In this document: positions 1-10,904 of the stretch, in pieces
How the letters are laid out: the number at the start of each line of letters is the position of its first letter
Numbering within the stretch: the first letter of the stretch is position 1
NCBI GenBank assembly: GCA_037903475.1
Contig: JBAJFG010000116.1
Span: forward strand, 186,001 to 250,000
Reading direction: 5' to 3'
DNA length: 64,000 nucleotides
Source: Ancylostoma caninum
Taxonomy: Eukaryota; Nematoda; Chromadorea; Rhabditida; Ancylostomatidae
The notes under the pieces: generated by a model
The model's input: the letters and a program-made list of their open reading frames with translations, nothing else
Database searches by the model: none
Told to the model about the DNA's origin: nothing
Program-made: the position numbers and the translations under genes

Positions 1-233
1 ATCTAAATAGGATCGGGTTTTAGGCAACTGTGGCTCTCCAAATGTAGAGCATCTCGAAATGTAAGGCTCCTCTTGAAAAATATTTCGGAGCGGGCATTAC
101 AAAATGTGATCTAGTTCGGCGAAAATCATATCGCTACTGCAGAGAAATAAGCCAGGAATCGAATTGCAATAAATTATGACCCCTCCCCCCCCCCTCTGTG
201 AGCATTCTTACCGAAAATGTTCTCACTTTTCAG

Positions 234-419
234 TCTGGGAATTGTGAACTTGAACCGATTGCTTCGGACTCGTCTTCAGTTTCATCTCCTGGCTCAGAAT
301 TATCCAGGAAGATTATGGAACCTAAAGTTGTAGTAGAGGCTGAGCCTCAAGAAGACACATTGAACGAAACTTCAGAGATTTCGCAGGAGATCAGCATTCC
401 TAACGGTTGTTTTTTGCAG
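234..419 (+). CDS. Candidate exon, acidic Ser/Glu-rich (possible WDR44 N-terminus)
   Basis: It is bounded by CTTTTCAG before 234 and CAG|GTGCGT after 419, and it is open in one frame for 62 codons. The product is acidic and low in hydrophobics (SDSSSVSSPGSELS, VVVEAEPQEDTLNETSEIS), as expected for a disordered region. It sits upstream of and on the same strand as WDR44, whose N-terminus is disordered and acidic. No sequence motif proves the link; it could be a separate gene. Confidence 0.4.
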
Positions 420-1745
420 GTGCGTTTGTTTCAATGGGATTTGATATTGTTTTAGAAAGTGTGAGTGCTAGAAGGAACGTTATGAATACGAAATAGCTAT
501 TTCTTTTCCACAGTGACGGAAATGTCAAGCTATTTCTTTTTCACAATGACGGAGATATCATTTCTATTCGGTTGGGACAAAACTCTTGCCACATATTCCT
601 TATTCAAAGCAATATAATTTTGTTTCGCTCATGGCTAGTAACTCATATAGGGAACATGGCGTTTTATGCTGTGGATATAAAAGGCGTCTGCTGGAGACAC
701 TAATCCCCTACAACAGCACGACCACTTTATATCCAGTTTACTACGTATACTTCGGGATGTCTTGATCGATGCAAAAGAAATTATGCTTTTTTGTGTTGAC
801 TCTATTTTTTTTTCACAACTTTAATGAAAGGTAACTCCGACAACCCACGAAATAATTTTGATTAGCAATGCCCATTCCTTATCCTACGAGCTGATTCCTG
901 GCGATATGCGCTCAGAACTCGGGAAATTGGAACGAAAAACGAGGATAACCCCGTTTTTACATGGATATGTTTAGCGAATTTTTCTTGTGAGATCTGGAGA
1001 GAGGGGAGATGACAGCCATACGGTATCGTTCCTGCAGAGCGTGGTGGCTTCCCAGCAGTGTTGGCAAAATTGACGTCAGCTCTTCGAAGCAGGTTTTGCC
1101 GAACGTTGACTTTCAGAAAATAGGCCTCTGGGCATCTCGAGCAGTTATCCTGCAGACCTTTCGTGGCTCTCTCAAGCAAATAACAGCAGTAAGCATTGTT
1201 GAGAGTGTTGCTTCCGAAAAAAAAAAGCGTGGAGAGAATCATTCAGCAGGAATTCTACAAATAACAGAGGAAATGTTTTGAAAAGTACTCATTTACGTTT
1301 CTCCAAAAGCCGCTGCGCCAGAGCTCACATATCGAGTATGTGGTGACATCCTTGAGAATACCATGAAGCTATTTTGGATAGTATTGCTTGTGTTATAGAA
1401 AAATCTACGAAATCTAGAATTCAGAAAACAAGGTATCTAGGCATTTTCAATTATTTCGTGACTACTTACTGTAATGGGCATGCTCTATACTCACAGAACC
1501 GTCGAGCTTTCTTTACTATATAAGCACGTCACCATACTTCAATTTCATTTTTTTGCAGAAACAAAACCATATACTTGTGAAGAGAATGGCCATATTCTTT
1601 TTGCATCAACCTAATGTTATCGCAACAACGCAAGCGATGCTGTTCCAAATGAGTGTGATATTCAGTAGAATGTGCTCGAAATGGCTTCCTGAACGTCAAA
1701 CACACTGGAGTGCCAGTGATGAAACCAAGTATTGATTAATTTTGA
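420..1745. other. Non-coding stretch, no recognised gene
   Basis: Nothing here has convincing coding character. Open frames on both strands around 860-1280 overlap each other and show no family signature. If the candidate exons belong to one gene, this is intron. Confidence 0.4.
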
Positions 1746-1913
1746 AGCAGAAGTGACAGAATTGCAGGATCATAACTCAGTTAGCACTGAAGCCACAGCA
1801 CTGGAGGAAGTCAAAGAGATAGCTGCATGTTCGTCGATGGACCCGATTACTCGAGATGTCGAAAGAAGAATGAGCATGAAACGGGAAATCTCGCATGCTG
1901 AGGAGACAATGAG
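1746..1913 (+). CDS. Candidate exon, Glu/Ser-rich
   Basis: An open stretch with a possible acceptor (TTTTGAAG) and donor (AG|GTGTTT). It encodes an acidic, serine- and threonine-rich sequence (VSTEATALEEVKEIAA, RMSMKREISHAEETM). The composition looks coding, but I could not join its phase cleanly to the candidate exon at 2117, so this may be wrong. Confidence 0.25.
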
Positions 1914-2116
1914 GTGTTTCTTTCGGTTAATAAACTCAGTTTATGACTTGCAAAGAAAGAGCAGAGATGGAAAAACTGGAGGCGGCCTCTGCTCTCTGTC
2001 ACTTTCAGGCGGTCGCTCCTTTTTTTCCTGGAGCGAGGCTAGAAGTACTAGGTGTTAAAACAAAACCTTGCGCTTTTTTCGGATGCACTTTTCTCCATCT
2101 ATTTGCCATCTTTCAG

Positions 2117-2305
2117 GTACAAGTCATATACGACTCGAAAGCGCTATTCTTCCTCTACAAGAAAGTTGTAAACAGTTTTTCTCAAAGCGATAGTTTACCT
2201 ACTAAGCCTGCGAAGTGGAGCAACGAGTCAATAGAAAACAGCACAATCGACAGCCATCTATCCTATCAAACAGTTGAAGCTCGAAGGGCTAGCAAAACTG
2301 GCCAA
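2117..2305 (+). CDS. Candidate exon upstream of WDR44
   Basis: It is preceded by CTTTCAG and followed by CAA|GTGATG, open for 63 codons (SLPTKPAKWSNESIENSTI, QTVEARRASKTGQ). With a 65-base intron it joins in phase to the next candidate exon at 2371. It is unrecognised, and could be part of the disordered WDR44 N-terminus or of another gene. Confidence 0.35.
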
Positions 2306-2370
2306 GTGATGTGTACTAAGTATGAAAGAGACGTTTTGCATGCATGACTGGTCATCAGCGATTTTCTAAG

Positions 2371-2563
2371 CTCAAGGGGAACACATTTGGGCTTGATGAC
2401 ACCAACCACTTCGACCGAACAGATTTCTTATGCGAAGACCCGATAATTGCTCCAAAGGAATCGTATGTTCCAGATGGAAATCACACTCCTCAAAGCCAGC
2501 AAATAACTGAGGTAATTGTGCTAAAAGAATCCGATTGCGAGGGTCTAGAGATCTTACCCCATG
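2371..2563 (+). CDS. Candidate exon upstream of WDR44
   Basis: It follows TTTTCTAAG, with a possible donor GTGACG at 2564. It encodes a soluble acidic stretch (GLDDTNHFDRTDFLCEDP, EVIVLKESDCEGLEILPHG). It joins in phase to 2117-2305. It is unrecognised. The next exon was not found; the next 8 kb contains transposons and an H2A-like sequence before the secure exon at 10767. Confidence 0.33.
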
Positions 2564-2912
2564 GTGACGTCAGACTCCACCTTCCAAAAATCGCCAAACT
2601 GCCGCTCCAATAGTTGCAATGATGATGTTCTTCCGCGTTTATATTCTACAGAGCTTACATGCTCAAATAGTATGGGATGCTCTCTGGTCCCTACTGAATG
2701 CAAGGGAAAAATTGGGTTTTTCCATGAAATGACGTTTTTCTTCTTAGGCCTAGAAGTTAGGTAATTCAATAGTTCTGAGAAAAACATGATTAAAGGATTA
2801 TAGAGGAAGAAGAGCGCCTTTAGAAGGTATAGTGCATGTCAGAAAAAAATGGCAATGGAGCGGAGAAAATCGCAACTAGAAAAAGCGCAAGGACTTATGT
2901 TAACACCTAATA

Positions 2913-4183
2913 TTAGGTTGTTGCGAAAATAATTGCCGTTTCACGGTAAGCTTGAAAAGAAAACTTTTTTCTTGCCCAATTCAACAACTTCAAGCCAACT
3001 TGTGCTAGCTTCTGGTAGGGTTTGTTCTGCTCTTTCAAATGCTTCTTCAATAATCTGGCTAGCGACTTTTTTATAGGGTCGCGAAAAATGGTGAGCCGAC
3101 TCGATTTTCGAGTGATCATGTTGTACGAGTTCAAACTCAGATTCTGCAGCGGAAGGAGCCCGTAATGTAGCGCTCGCTTTTGGCACGGACTCTCCTTCCG
3201 AAAGGACAGTGATGTGCTGGTTCGCAAAATTCTCTTCCGGCGATTTTGATCTCGAAGATAAACCCGGTCGTGGTCGAAGGATGTCGCTGGACGATCAAGC
3301 ACTGAGAGCAGCGGTGGAAACGAAACCCGATACTACTACTCATACGTTGGCGGCAGGCCTGGGGGTTCACTATGCTACAGTTTCAAAACATTTGGCCTCG
3401 GTGGTGAGAAAAATGCAAAAGTGGACACCCCATTATCTGAGCGATGACCAGCAATCCACCCGTTACGAGATCTGTTCTAACCTCCTCGTTCGCCAGAAAA
3501 ACGAGCCATTGCTTGACCGTTTAATAACTGTAGATGAAAAATGGCTCCTATTTGATAATAAGAAACGTTGTCGTGTATGGGTAGACAAGTTCTCCACCCC
3601 TTCAAGCTTCCCTCAACCAGATCTTCACCCTAGAAAGGTTATGTTGACAGTTTGGTGGTGTTGTAAGGGTGTTATTCATTATAGCCTTCTGCAACCTGGT
3701 CAGGCTCTTACATCAGAGTCTTACTGTTGTGACTTAGACCTGATGTATGAAAAGTTGCGACAAATGTGGCCGGCAGTGGTAAACAGAGGTGAGCCTCTCC
3801 TGCTCCAGGATAACGCTAGGCCTCACACTTAAAAACTCACCCTGCAAAAACTGACGCAGTTAGGCATCGAGGTTCTCCCTCACCCACCTTACTCTCCAGA
3901 CCTCTCCCCTACCGACTATCTCTTTTTCCGGGCTCTCGAAGCAAACCTGCGTCAGCAGCAGTTTCCTGATTTGGAGCATGTTGAAATTGCCTTCCAAGAG
4001 TTCTTAAAATCTTGTGACCTCAGTTTCTATTGTAGGTAAAGGTATAAATGAATTACCGGATCGTTGGCAGAGATGTGTAGAATCTGAAGGATTTTATTTT
4101 GATGAATAAAGTTGAGTTTGAACAGAGTTACATCATTTTGAACTGGGCCATCTATTTCGGCAATTAATTTCGCAATAACCTGA
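2913..4183 (+). mobile_element. mariner transposon, 1271 bp, with TA duplication
   Basis: The ends are TTAGGTTGTTGCGAAAATAA and, inverted, TCAGGTTATTGCGAAATTAA, flanked by TA at 2911-2912 and 4184-4185. The transposase starts near 3088 and shows the mariner DD34D residues: TVDEKWLLF, QDNARPHT and YSPDLSPTDYLFF. It is inactive. Frames break between 3088 and 3209, and a TAA at 3830-3832 separates the second and third catalytic blocks. The sequence just left of the element resembles 43900-44045, indicating insertion into an older repeat. Confidence 0.93.
3209..3832 (+). pseudogene. mariner transposase, main open segment (stop-interrupted)
   Basis: This 207-residue segment begins WFAKFSSGDFDLEDKPGRGR, the linker after the first helix-turn-helix, then a second DNA-binding domain (HTLAAGLGVHYATVSKHL), then the catalytic core with WVDKF and VWWCCKGVIHY. 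The first aspartate is in TVDEKW and the second in QDNARPH. TAA follows at 3830-3832. The third aspartate block is still readable from 3833 to about 4040. SETMAR-type mariners have the same arrangement. Confidence 0.9.
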
Positions 4184-5200
4184 TAGAATTGTTAGCTGAC
4201 ATCTGGCCAATTTCTCCACAGCATAGTCAAAACAACACACATAGCGAACAACAAGCTGTTACTGATACAGTTTCGATGTAGAATCCACTCCTTCAAGAGA
4301 GTTCTGTCCTATTGATTGGGCAATTCGGAGAGCGCGAGGAATGCTCTTCTTGTCAAAGTTACCCACGATTCTCCGCAGGCATGGATAGTAAGAAATAAGG
4401 AAGGGAGGAAAAAACAGCGGCTACTCCATATCTCCTGTGATATCCAATTCTCACCCAATTTGTTTTCGGAAGACTTTTCCCGTAGAAAATCCTACAACAA
4501 TCAGCGAGTAGGTGTGACCTAATAACGCATTCAAAATGGTGCACGACGGCTATCGAAGTTCATATGGGCCGGTATGGGCCAACTATGACTCGAAATGTAG
4601 AGCCTGATTCTCTCATCTCATCCAAATGATTTTTGAAACGGCCTTGCTCTGTTCTCTTAAACAGCGATGTGGTGTGGATTTTGCTTGATAATCTTGTATT
4701 CTTCATCAACAAGACAACGCAGTTTCATGCCCCCTAGAACCGTTGTCAAAAGCATTTCGCTGTATTGCTAGGGAATGAATCACAGCATGTTGCGGCTTTG
4801 GAGAATTGTGCTGAAAATTTGCATTAAAATTTCTTTGTTTGTGGCGCATCTTTTGGAAACGAGTTTGTAGTCAAAAAAGTTTGGATCCAGAGCTATTCAA
4901 TGCGACTTAGTTGAATAGGAAACGTGCATAGTTCAGAGCGAAATAAAGGATCCAATGGTGTACAATAACTCATGTCCGCCCCTGAATACCAGTGGCGGAC
5001 ACAGTTGGCGACTCATTCCTCGAGAATGGGTCTTCGCATATTTGAAAGCACATTACAAAACGATTGAAAATTTTGTATTAGTTCTTAATTGTTTATCTTT
5101 ATTATTACTAGTTCAACTCCCACAACTAAGCAGTGGCAGAACGCATCATCAGGCCTACAGCTTCGCCGATGGAATTCCTAATCTATACAGACACATACAT
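4184..5200. other. Unassigned stretch between mariner and LINE
   Basis: No recognised gene. A short segment at 4223-4280 follows a CTCCACAG acceptor and is open (QNNTHSEQQAVTDTVS), but it is too short to call. A fragment at 4975-5000 resembles the ends of TA-type MITEs (CCGCCCCTGAATA, AGTGGCGGACA). Confidence 0.35.
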
Positions 5201-8200
5201 ATAAAACAGCTGGCTTAATATCACCCCCATAACCTTGATCACCTTGACTCCCGTCGATCTTCGGATATAACGAGCGGGCGCCAGCAATCCTTCTGTTTGT
5301 CCTTCTCGCGTGCCAGGACCGTCCAATGGATTTTATCCGTTTGAGGGACACGAAGAGCATTGTATCTTTCTTTGAAGGACTTCGTGAAGAAGTGTGACTA
5401 TCGGGTCGGTGGTCCTCCGGTTGTGCGCTTAACGTTCCGTGGAGTCCAGTCGCTGACGGCTCTTGTCCAACGGTTGTCGTTAAGACGCATCTCGTGTCTG
5501 GCCTACCTGATCTTACTCAACTTGACGTAAGCGGCAGCGTCCCTGATCTTCGACTGTTGACGCAGGGTGGAACTCCGTACTCGTGCCCTCACTTGGGTGA
5601 GGCGTGTTATCCCTAGCATCGCCCTCTCGATAGAGCGTTCGACGACGCTGACCGCGTTCTCATTCTGCTTGCGCAGCGCCCAGGTTTCTGAGGCGTACGT
5701 CAAAGCAGGAAGAACCGTTGTGTGGAAGAAGTGGGCACGGAGCCTGGTGTTCTTCGTCTTCTTCACTACGTCCTTGATGCTCCTGTTAGCTCCCCAAGCC
5801 GCTCATTTTCTGCTGCCCAGCTCTAAACAACGAGGTCGTTCATCATGTCGACTTCCCGACCCAGATATACTAGCTGGAGCATTCGGATATGGTCGTTCCA
5901 TTGAGCGAGAATGGGGCATCCGGGACCCATTCGTTTCTCATGAACATCGTTTTCGTCAGATTCAGTTGCAGACCGATCTTCCCACATGCGTCTTCGAAGT
6001 CGGCCAGCATCCATTCCGCTTCGCTGATGTTTGGCGTTATAAGGACGATGTCGTCAGCGAAGCGAAGATGGTCAAGTCGCCGGTCATCAACTTGCACTCC
6101 CATGCAATCCCATTCTAGTCTTCGCATGACGTCCTCAAGAGTGGCGCTGAATAGTTTTGGCGACACGGTCTCGCCTTGCCGAACCCATCTCTTGACGATG
6201 GTGATGTCATCGTAGAATGGAGAAATCCTGGTTGTGAAGTTGCTGTAGAGCTCACGAAATATCTTCATGTATTGAGTAGGAACGCCCTGGTTCCTCAGAG
6301 CTTCCAGGACCGCTTCTGTCTCAACAGAGTCGAAGGCTTTCTTCAGATCGATGAACGTGAGGGTGAGGGGCATTTTGTACTCTCGCGATACCTCGATGAG
6401 TCTAGTGATGGTGTGTATGTGGTCGATCGTACTGAATCCTTTTCGAAACCCTGCCTGCTCGCACGGCTGTCCTTCATCTAGTGTCTTTTCGATCCCGTTT
6501 AGGATCACTCGCGTGAGAAGCTTGTAGACGACAGAGCAGATGGGGCGATAATTGCCGATGTCCTGCCGGTCCCTCTTCTTGTACAGCAGCACGGTCCTGC
6601 TGGTCTTCCATTGGTTGGGTACCTTGCATTCCGACAGGTACCACGTGAAGAGCCTAGCCAACGTGTTGCTGAGAACTGGCGGTAGGTTCTTCAGATGTTC
6701 TGGACGAATCCTGTCGGGGCCCGGTGCTCTACGATTCTTCACCGACTTGATGGCATGTCGGATTTCGAAAGGGAGAACCGATGAGACAACATACCCGTCC
6801 TCCCTAAGATGACATTGAGGGAGGTGGACGTGACTATCGAAGAGATCCGAGTAGAAGTGGTAAATGACCTTCTCCATTACCCGTCTCGAGGAAGAAATTG
6901 TTCCACCTAGGCGCCGGAGGGCGGACATCTTGGCCTTGCGGTTGGCGAAGTCTCGGCGGGCGTTACGGATGCTTTTCCCTGCCTCTGCGGCTTCGGCCAC
7001 CACTGCTGCTCATCTCTCCTTGAGGTATTTTTTTATCGCTTCTCTGCACCGTTTTGCGAGCTCGGATGTTAGCTGGTACGCCTGCGGCTTTCGCGGCTCC
7101 ACGCAGGCGTATCAGCTTGAGGGTCTCGTAGGACAGGCGTCTCTTGGTGGTTCTTGAACCCTAGGCTTTCTTTGCGCTGTCGCGGAGAAGCTGAACAAGC
7201 CGATCGTACTCCTCGTCGATGTTGTCGACAACCGCATCTTCCCAGAAGCCGGCTAACGATGTGAAGAGACCCCAATTGATGACGGTCTTGGGACTCCACT
7301 TCTTGAATTTCGCGGCTTTCTCTCCTCTGCGTGGAAAGAAGATTTAGCGCGAAGGGAGGGATGGTCTGATCCGATGTAGAACTTCGGTGCAACACCAACG
7401 TCGATCAGGCAGAACCTTCGATTGACGATGATGTGATCAGTTTCGTTATGGTACTCTCCACTGGGTGATTCCCACGTCCATCGAAGGGAGGTTGGCTTCT
7501 GAAATTGTGAGTTACCATGGATGGTCTTCATCATCATGATGAACTCACCCTCTCTTCCTGTTCGTTCCACTGTAGGCCGCGGATACCGATGTGAAGTTCT
7601 TCAGGCGTTCTCCTAGAGCTGATCTTGGCGTTGAAGTCGCCAATTATAGAAAGTGTGATCTTCTCTGTAGAACTTCTCCAAGGCCGTATAGAAGGCCTCA
7701 ATCTCCTCTTCGTCGCAGCTGGATCTTGGAGCGTAGGCGACGAAGATTGTCACGGCCGACATTGATGCACATCTTCTCAATCGCAACGTCTGATTCGGGT
7801 TGTTAGCTTTTCGAACAAATCGATGCTCATGACCAAGTTCGTGTTGACGAAGTCAACCACTCCACCAACTCCTCTACTGTCACAGGTTCCACGGAACAGT
7901 CCTTCTCCTATGTCGAAGGTGACGTTCAGTGGCCGATGTCTCCTCGTCTCGGTGCGTTGAAGGTACAGACCGTCATCATAGTCCTTCTGGTTTTAGGCAG
8001 CCTAGATAACCCTTCGGATCTCGTCCTCACTAGCCCTGCCATACCAGTGACTCTTCCGAGATCAGGGGAACACTATTATTGCTGTGTGTAGCTTGAAGAA
8101 ATTGTAAATCCACAGGAGATAGCTTGCAGGGCTCTATTCTCCGTGGGAGGCTGTAGTGTAATTTCACCGGGAACTTAGCCGGGCTTCACGGGAGTGGACG

Positions 8201-8560
8201 ATGGAGCTTATTTGTTGGAGGCGACTCCGAACCGCACCCCTTGTACCTCCCACTCACTTGAATGCAGGGCTTTTGGTCGGACAGATGTGCAGGATACAAT
8301 CTGCAGACACGCAAGCACGCCCACGCACGCATTCACGAATAGACCCACGCGCTGACAGAATGTATGAATAGTTCCGACACTGCAGAGACAGGGAGTCCAT
8401 TCCCTGAATCCACCCGCGTCTCAGGGCAGGTACAAGATGACAAGATCGGGTTTGGTCCGCGATTAGCCCCCTCTCCGCCACCTGGGGACGCGCCGCGTAG
8501 CCTCGCGACTAATCGGCTGGGATCCCTCGTATGAGGTAGGTCCGTGGTTCAATATCAGAC
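5200..8560 (-). mobile_element. RTE-type non-LTR retrotransposon, degenerate
   Basis: On the minus strand the coding region runs from about 7975 down to a TGA at 5239-5241. The apurinic endonuclease part is fragmentary (MTVCTFNAR near 7970; TIFVAYAPRSSCDEEEIEAF; NETDHIIVNRRFCLIDVGV; GSDH). The reverse transcriptase follows, then the C-terminal tail. Several frameshifts and an internal endonuclease deletion make it non-autonomous. A GC-rich 5' untranslated region probably extends to about 8560. RTE families of this type are abundant in strongylid nematodes. Confidence 0.88.
5870..7003 (-). pseudogene. RTE reverse transcriptase domain (377 codons open)
   Basis: Reverse transcriptase motifs are seen in order: APGPDRIRPEHLK, NYRPICSVVYKLLTRVI, QAGFRKGFSTIDHI, FIDLKKAFDSVETEAVLEAL (motif A aspartate), GETVSPKLFSATLEDVM, and FADDIVLI (catalytic DD). 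The polyprotein continues in other frames to 5239 (RLRAHFFHTTVLPALTYASE), so the full protein is broken. Confidence 0.92.
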
Positions 8561-8943
8561 ATTGTATTTTGACTCTTCGGTGAACCATACCTTGCAACTA
8601 GATAAACAAAACCATTGTATGTCACAGTTCTCTACGCACTGTACGCAGCTAAGAGAAATTTCCTATCCACGACGAATTACTAGTTTGCTCTTACGATGAG
8701 AACATTGATGCTTTTCTCACACCTTCCTAACTATTTTATGTTTCCAAATCCTTAATCTTTCGTTTACATTTCCTCGCTTGTTTTGATTCATCAAATTGAC
8801 CTATCTCCCATTCTCCTCCTATATCAAACATTGTCGAAGCTTCCAGGCATCCCCTCTCATTTATGTAGCATAGTTTTTTTTTTGGAAGATCGTAGGAGGA
8901 AATACAATCCTCAGAAGGCGCGGCGTTCGGCATCCCTAGGCAA
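8560..8943. other. AT-rich stretch, nothing recognised
   Basis: No gene or repeat signature was seen between the LINE 5' region and the H2A-like sequence. Confidence 0.4.
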
Positions 8944-9409
8944 ATGCTGGTTGGTAGGAAAGGTAAAGCTCGCGCGAATAATCTCTAATACTTTCACACT
9001 CAAAGGTTGACATCGTGCGCGCACGCAGGCCAGGTACAGGCAAATCAGAGACGAAAATAGGCAGAGTATTTACTGGTAATTCCAGACGGCAGCTTAGCTT
9101 TTTCTGTTCTTACCAGTTTTTCGGTAACACGCCTTTACAAGAAGCTCAAACAACGTCGCGCCTTCACCGAGTTTCGGTGAAGGAGTCAGTCTACTTCTCT
9201 GCAGTTCTTGAACACCTCGTGGCTGAGGTCGTCGAGGTTGCAGAAAACGCAGCAAAAGATATATCAAAACCCCGGATCGAGCTGCGGCATATTTGTATAG
9301 CTGTGAATTTCTATGAGGAACTTCTTAAACTCATGAACGGCGCCGTATTTTCACAGGCAGGACTCGTTCCAAGATCGGTTCTGTTCGAGAACGTTATCAT
9401 TAGATTGTG
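8944..9409 (+). pseudogene. Divergent histone H2A-like gene, frame-disrupted
   Basis: Three pieces of an H2A fold are present in order but in different frames. At 8944 is an ATG start MLVGRKGKARA, like the H2A N-tail. Around 9108-9175 is FSVTRLYKKLKQR, equivalent to the FPVGRIHRLLRK segment. From about 9174 to 9407 the frame reads VYFSAVLEHLVAEVVEV, ENAAKD, RIELRHICIAV and YEELLKL. The acidic-patch glutamates in LEHL, AEV and VEV and the EE pair are kept, but the preceding Asp is replaced and the C-tail is unusual. Short introns (for example GTAATT at 9079 to TTACCAG) could restore some frames, but a shift near 9175 looks genuine. Most likely it is a decayed retro- or variant histone copy nested in the WDR44 locus. 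Confidence 0.72.
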
Positions 9410-9463
9410 AATCACTACTATCTCCCCACTCAACAACTAATCCATTGGGTTTCTTTCGGGCCT

Positions 9464-9649
9464 ATTACTGTCGAATATCTCTCCAAAAACGAATTGAATA
9501 AAAGTTTTGATCCAAATCAATCCCCTATCTTCATTCAACCACACCGTCTGTGCGCAATTACTGTCGAATATCTGTCCAAAAACGAATTGAGTAAAAGTTT
9601 TGATCCAAATCAATCCCCTATCTCCATTCAACCACACCGTCTGTGCGCA
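9464..9649. repeat. 93-bp tandem duplication (two units)
   Basis: ATTACTGTCGAATATCT recurs at 9464 and 9557, giving two nearly identical 93-bp units. Because 93 is a multiple of three, both strands have short 31-residue repeated frames; I see no reason to think they are expressed. Confidence 0.9.
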
Positions 9650-10766
9650 ATTTGAGCGTGAAAGAATGACGAGTTGGGCTTGAAGGGCGGGCGGTTTTGA
9701 ACAGGCTAGTCATATAACACTGACGCCGCCTCGTTCCTCGCCACATTGAAGTCCTCTATATCCTCAAGTTATATCTGCTACATGAAATAAAGAGAAATCC
9801 GCTTTAACCTCGCGAGGCTTTGGAATGAGCCACACGATGAGGCAAAATGAGTGTGTCATGTTTGTGTGATAGTTCATTCACAGGAAGAACCATCCACAGG
9901 AGCATGGTTCTCCGGTTTTCATCACAGCCTACACCTTCACTGTATATTGTCATAAGCAAGCTAAATGCCTCAATTCCTATACCGAATACTACGCCTCCGT
10001 AACAACAAATTGTCTAGGATATAAATAAACGTGATGGGCATTCATAACAAAGGATCAAGGGTTTCTGCATCTTTCCAGTCTATTCTTTAGAATATTTTGA
10101 GGTGTAAGTCATGATGAGGCGAAAGGCGCATGTCGTGTTTGTGTGGTTGGCTCGCCCCTTCGAATTATCCATTATTAAAAAATTGGCGACCCAGCCGCCA
10201 ATTTTTGAAATTACTTTACAAAACTGAGATTCTGTACTGGTTCATTTTTAATAGGTTACTTTTATTGCTATTCTTTAAATAATTTTTGTAGACCTATGTA
10301 ATGCTGTGCCCAATGCGATATCCTTCTCTGATCCAGCTTCGAAGTCTTGTTTCCACGCTTGAACCACAGTAGGTGATGACTTAGTAGTGATTGCTACATG
10401 TACCGTGCGTCAAAACGGCTTGTATCTTCGTCGAAGTCCTCTGAAACGAAGTTCCGGAAACTAGAACAGTAGGGATCCTAACCTTGTCAATATGAAGAAA
10501 GGAAAAGTCATGAGTTGCTGATTCACTGTACTGACTCCACATTAACTCCATATACACAGGAATATTCTGACATTTTTGTATAGGTAGGTGAGTTTCTCAA
10601 TTGCGAATCTTGGTGGACTCGCAATAAAAAATCCGTATTGATAGGTGTCACATTTATGTGGTAACACATAGTTTCTATATTAATATGTGTATTATATGTA
10701 TCAGTTTCTGTATTATTTTACTCGTGTTATTTTTATAAATTATTGTTCTTAACGCTGTCGTTGCAG
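9650..10766. other. Presumed intron or intergenic DNA
   Basis: No gene is recognised. Two pieces (9830-9850 and 10098-10125) resemble the end of the MITE at 42357 (GGTGTNNGTCATGATGAGGC) and are probably old fragments of that family. Confidence 0.4.
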
Positions 10767-10904
10767 CGAAGACATCCGTTCGGAGCAGTTCTCCTCTTCA
10801 CGATCAAGCATGGACCTTGCGAAAACATGGGCTCGTAGCTACGGGACTTTTGCTAGCAGTCTTTTCCGTGAAGCATTCCACAGGATGAAAACAGTTGCTG
10901 ACAG
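10767..10904 (+). CDS. WDR44: WDR44 exon: basic/helical segment upstream of the WD40 domain
   Basis: The acceptor TTGCAG ends at 10766 and the donor GT is at 10905. It encodes 45 full codons, containing SMDLAKTWARSYGTFASSLF and a lysine-rich end. It corresponds in position to the basic helical segment just before the acidic linker of WDR44. The exon ends with two bases of a codon that are completed by the first base of the exon at 21785, giving serine. The upstream partner exon also has to end in phase 2; I could not find it. Confidence 0.75.

Noticed and set aside
862..1281. Overlapping open frames on both strands
   Set aside because: Neither has a family signature, splice support or composition bias that would favour one.
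5567..7157. Plus-strand open frames over the LINE
   Set aside because: They are antisense shadows of the RTE reverse transcriptase on the minus strand.
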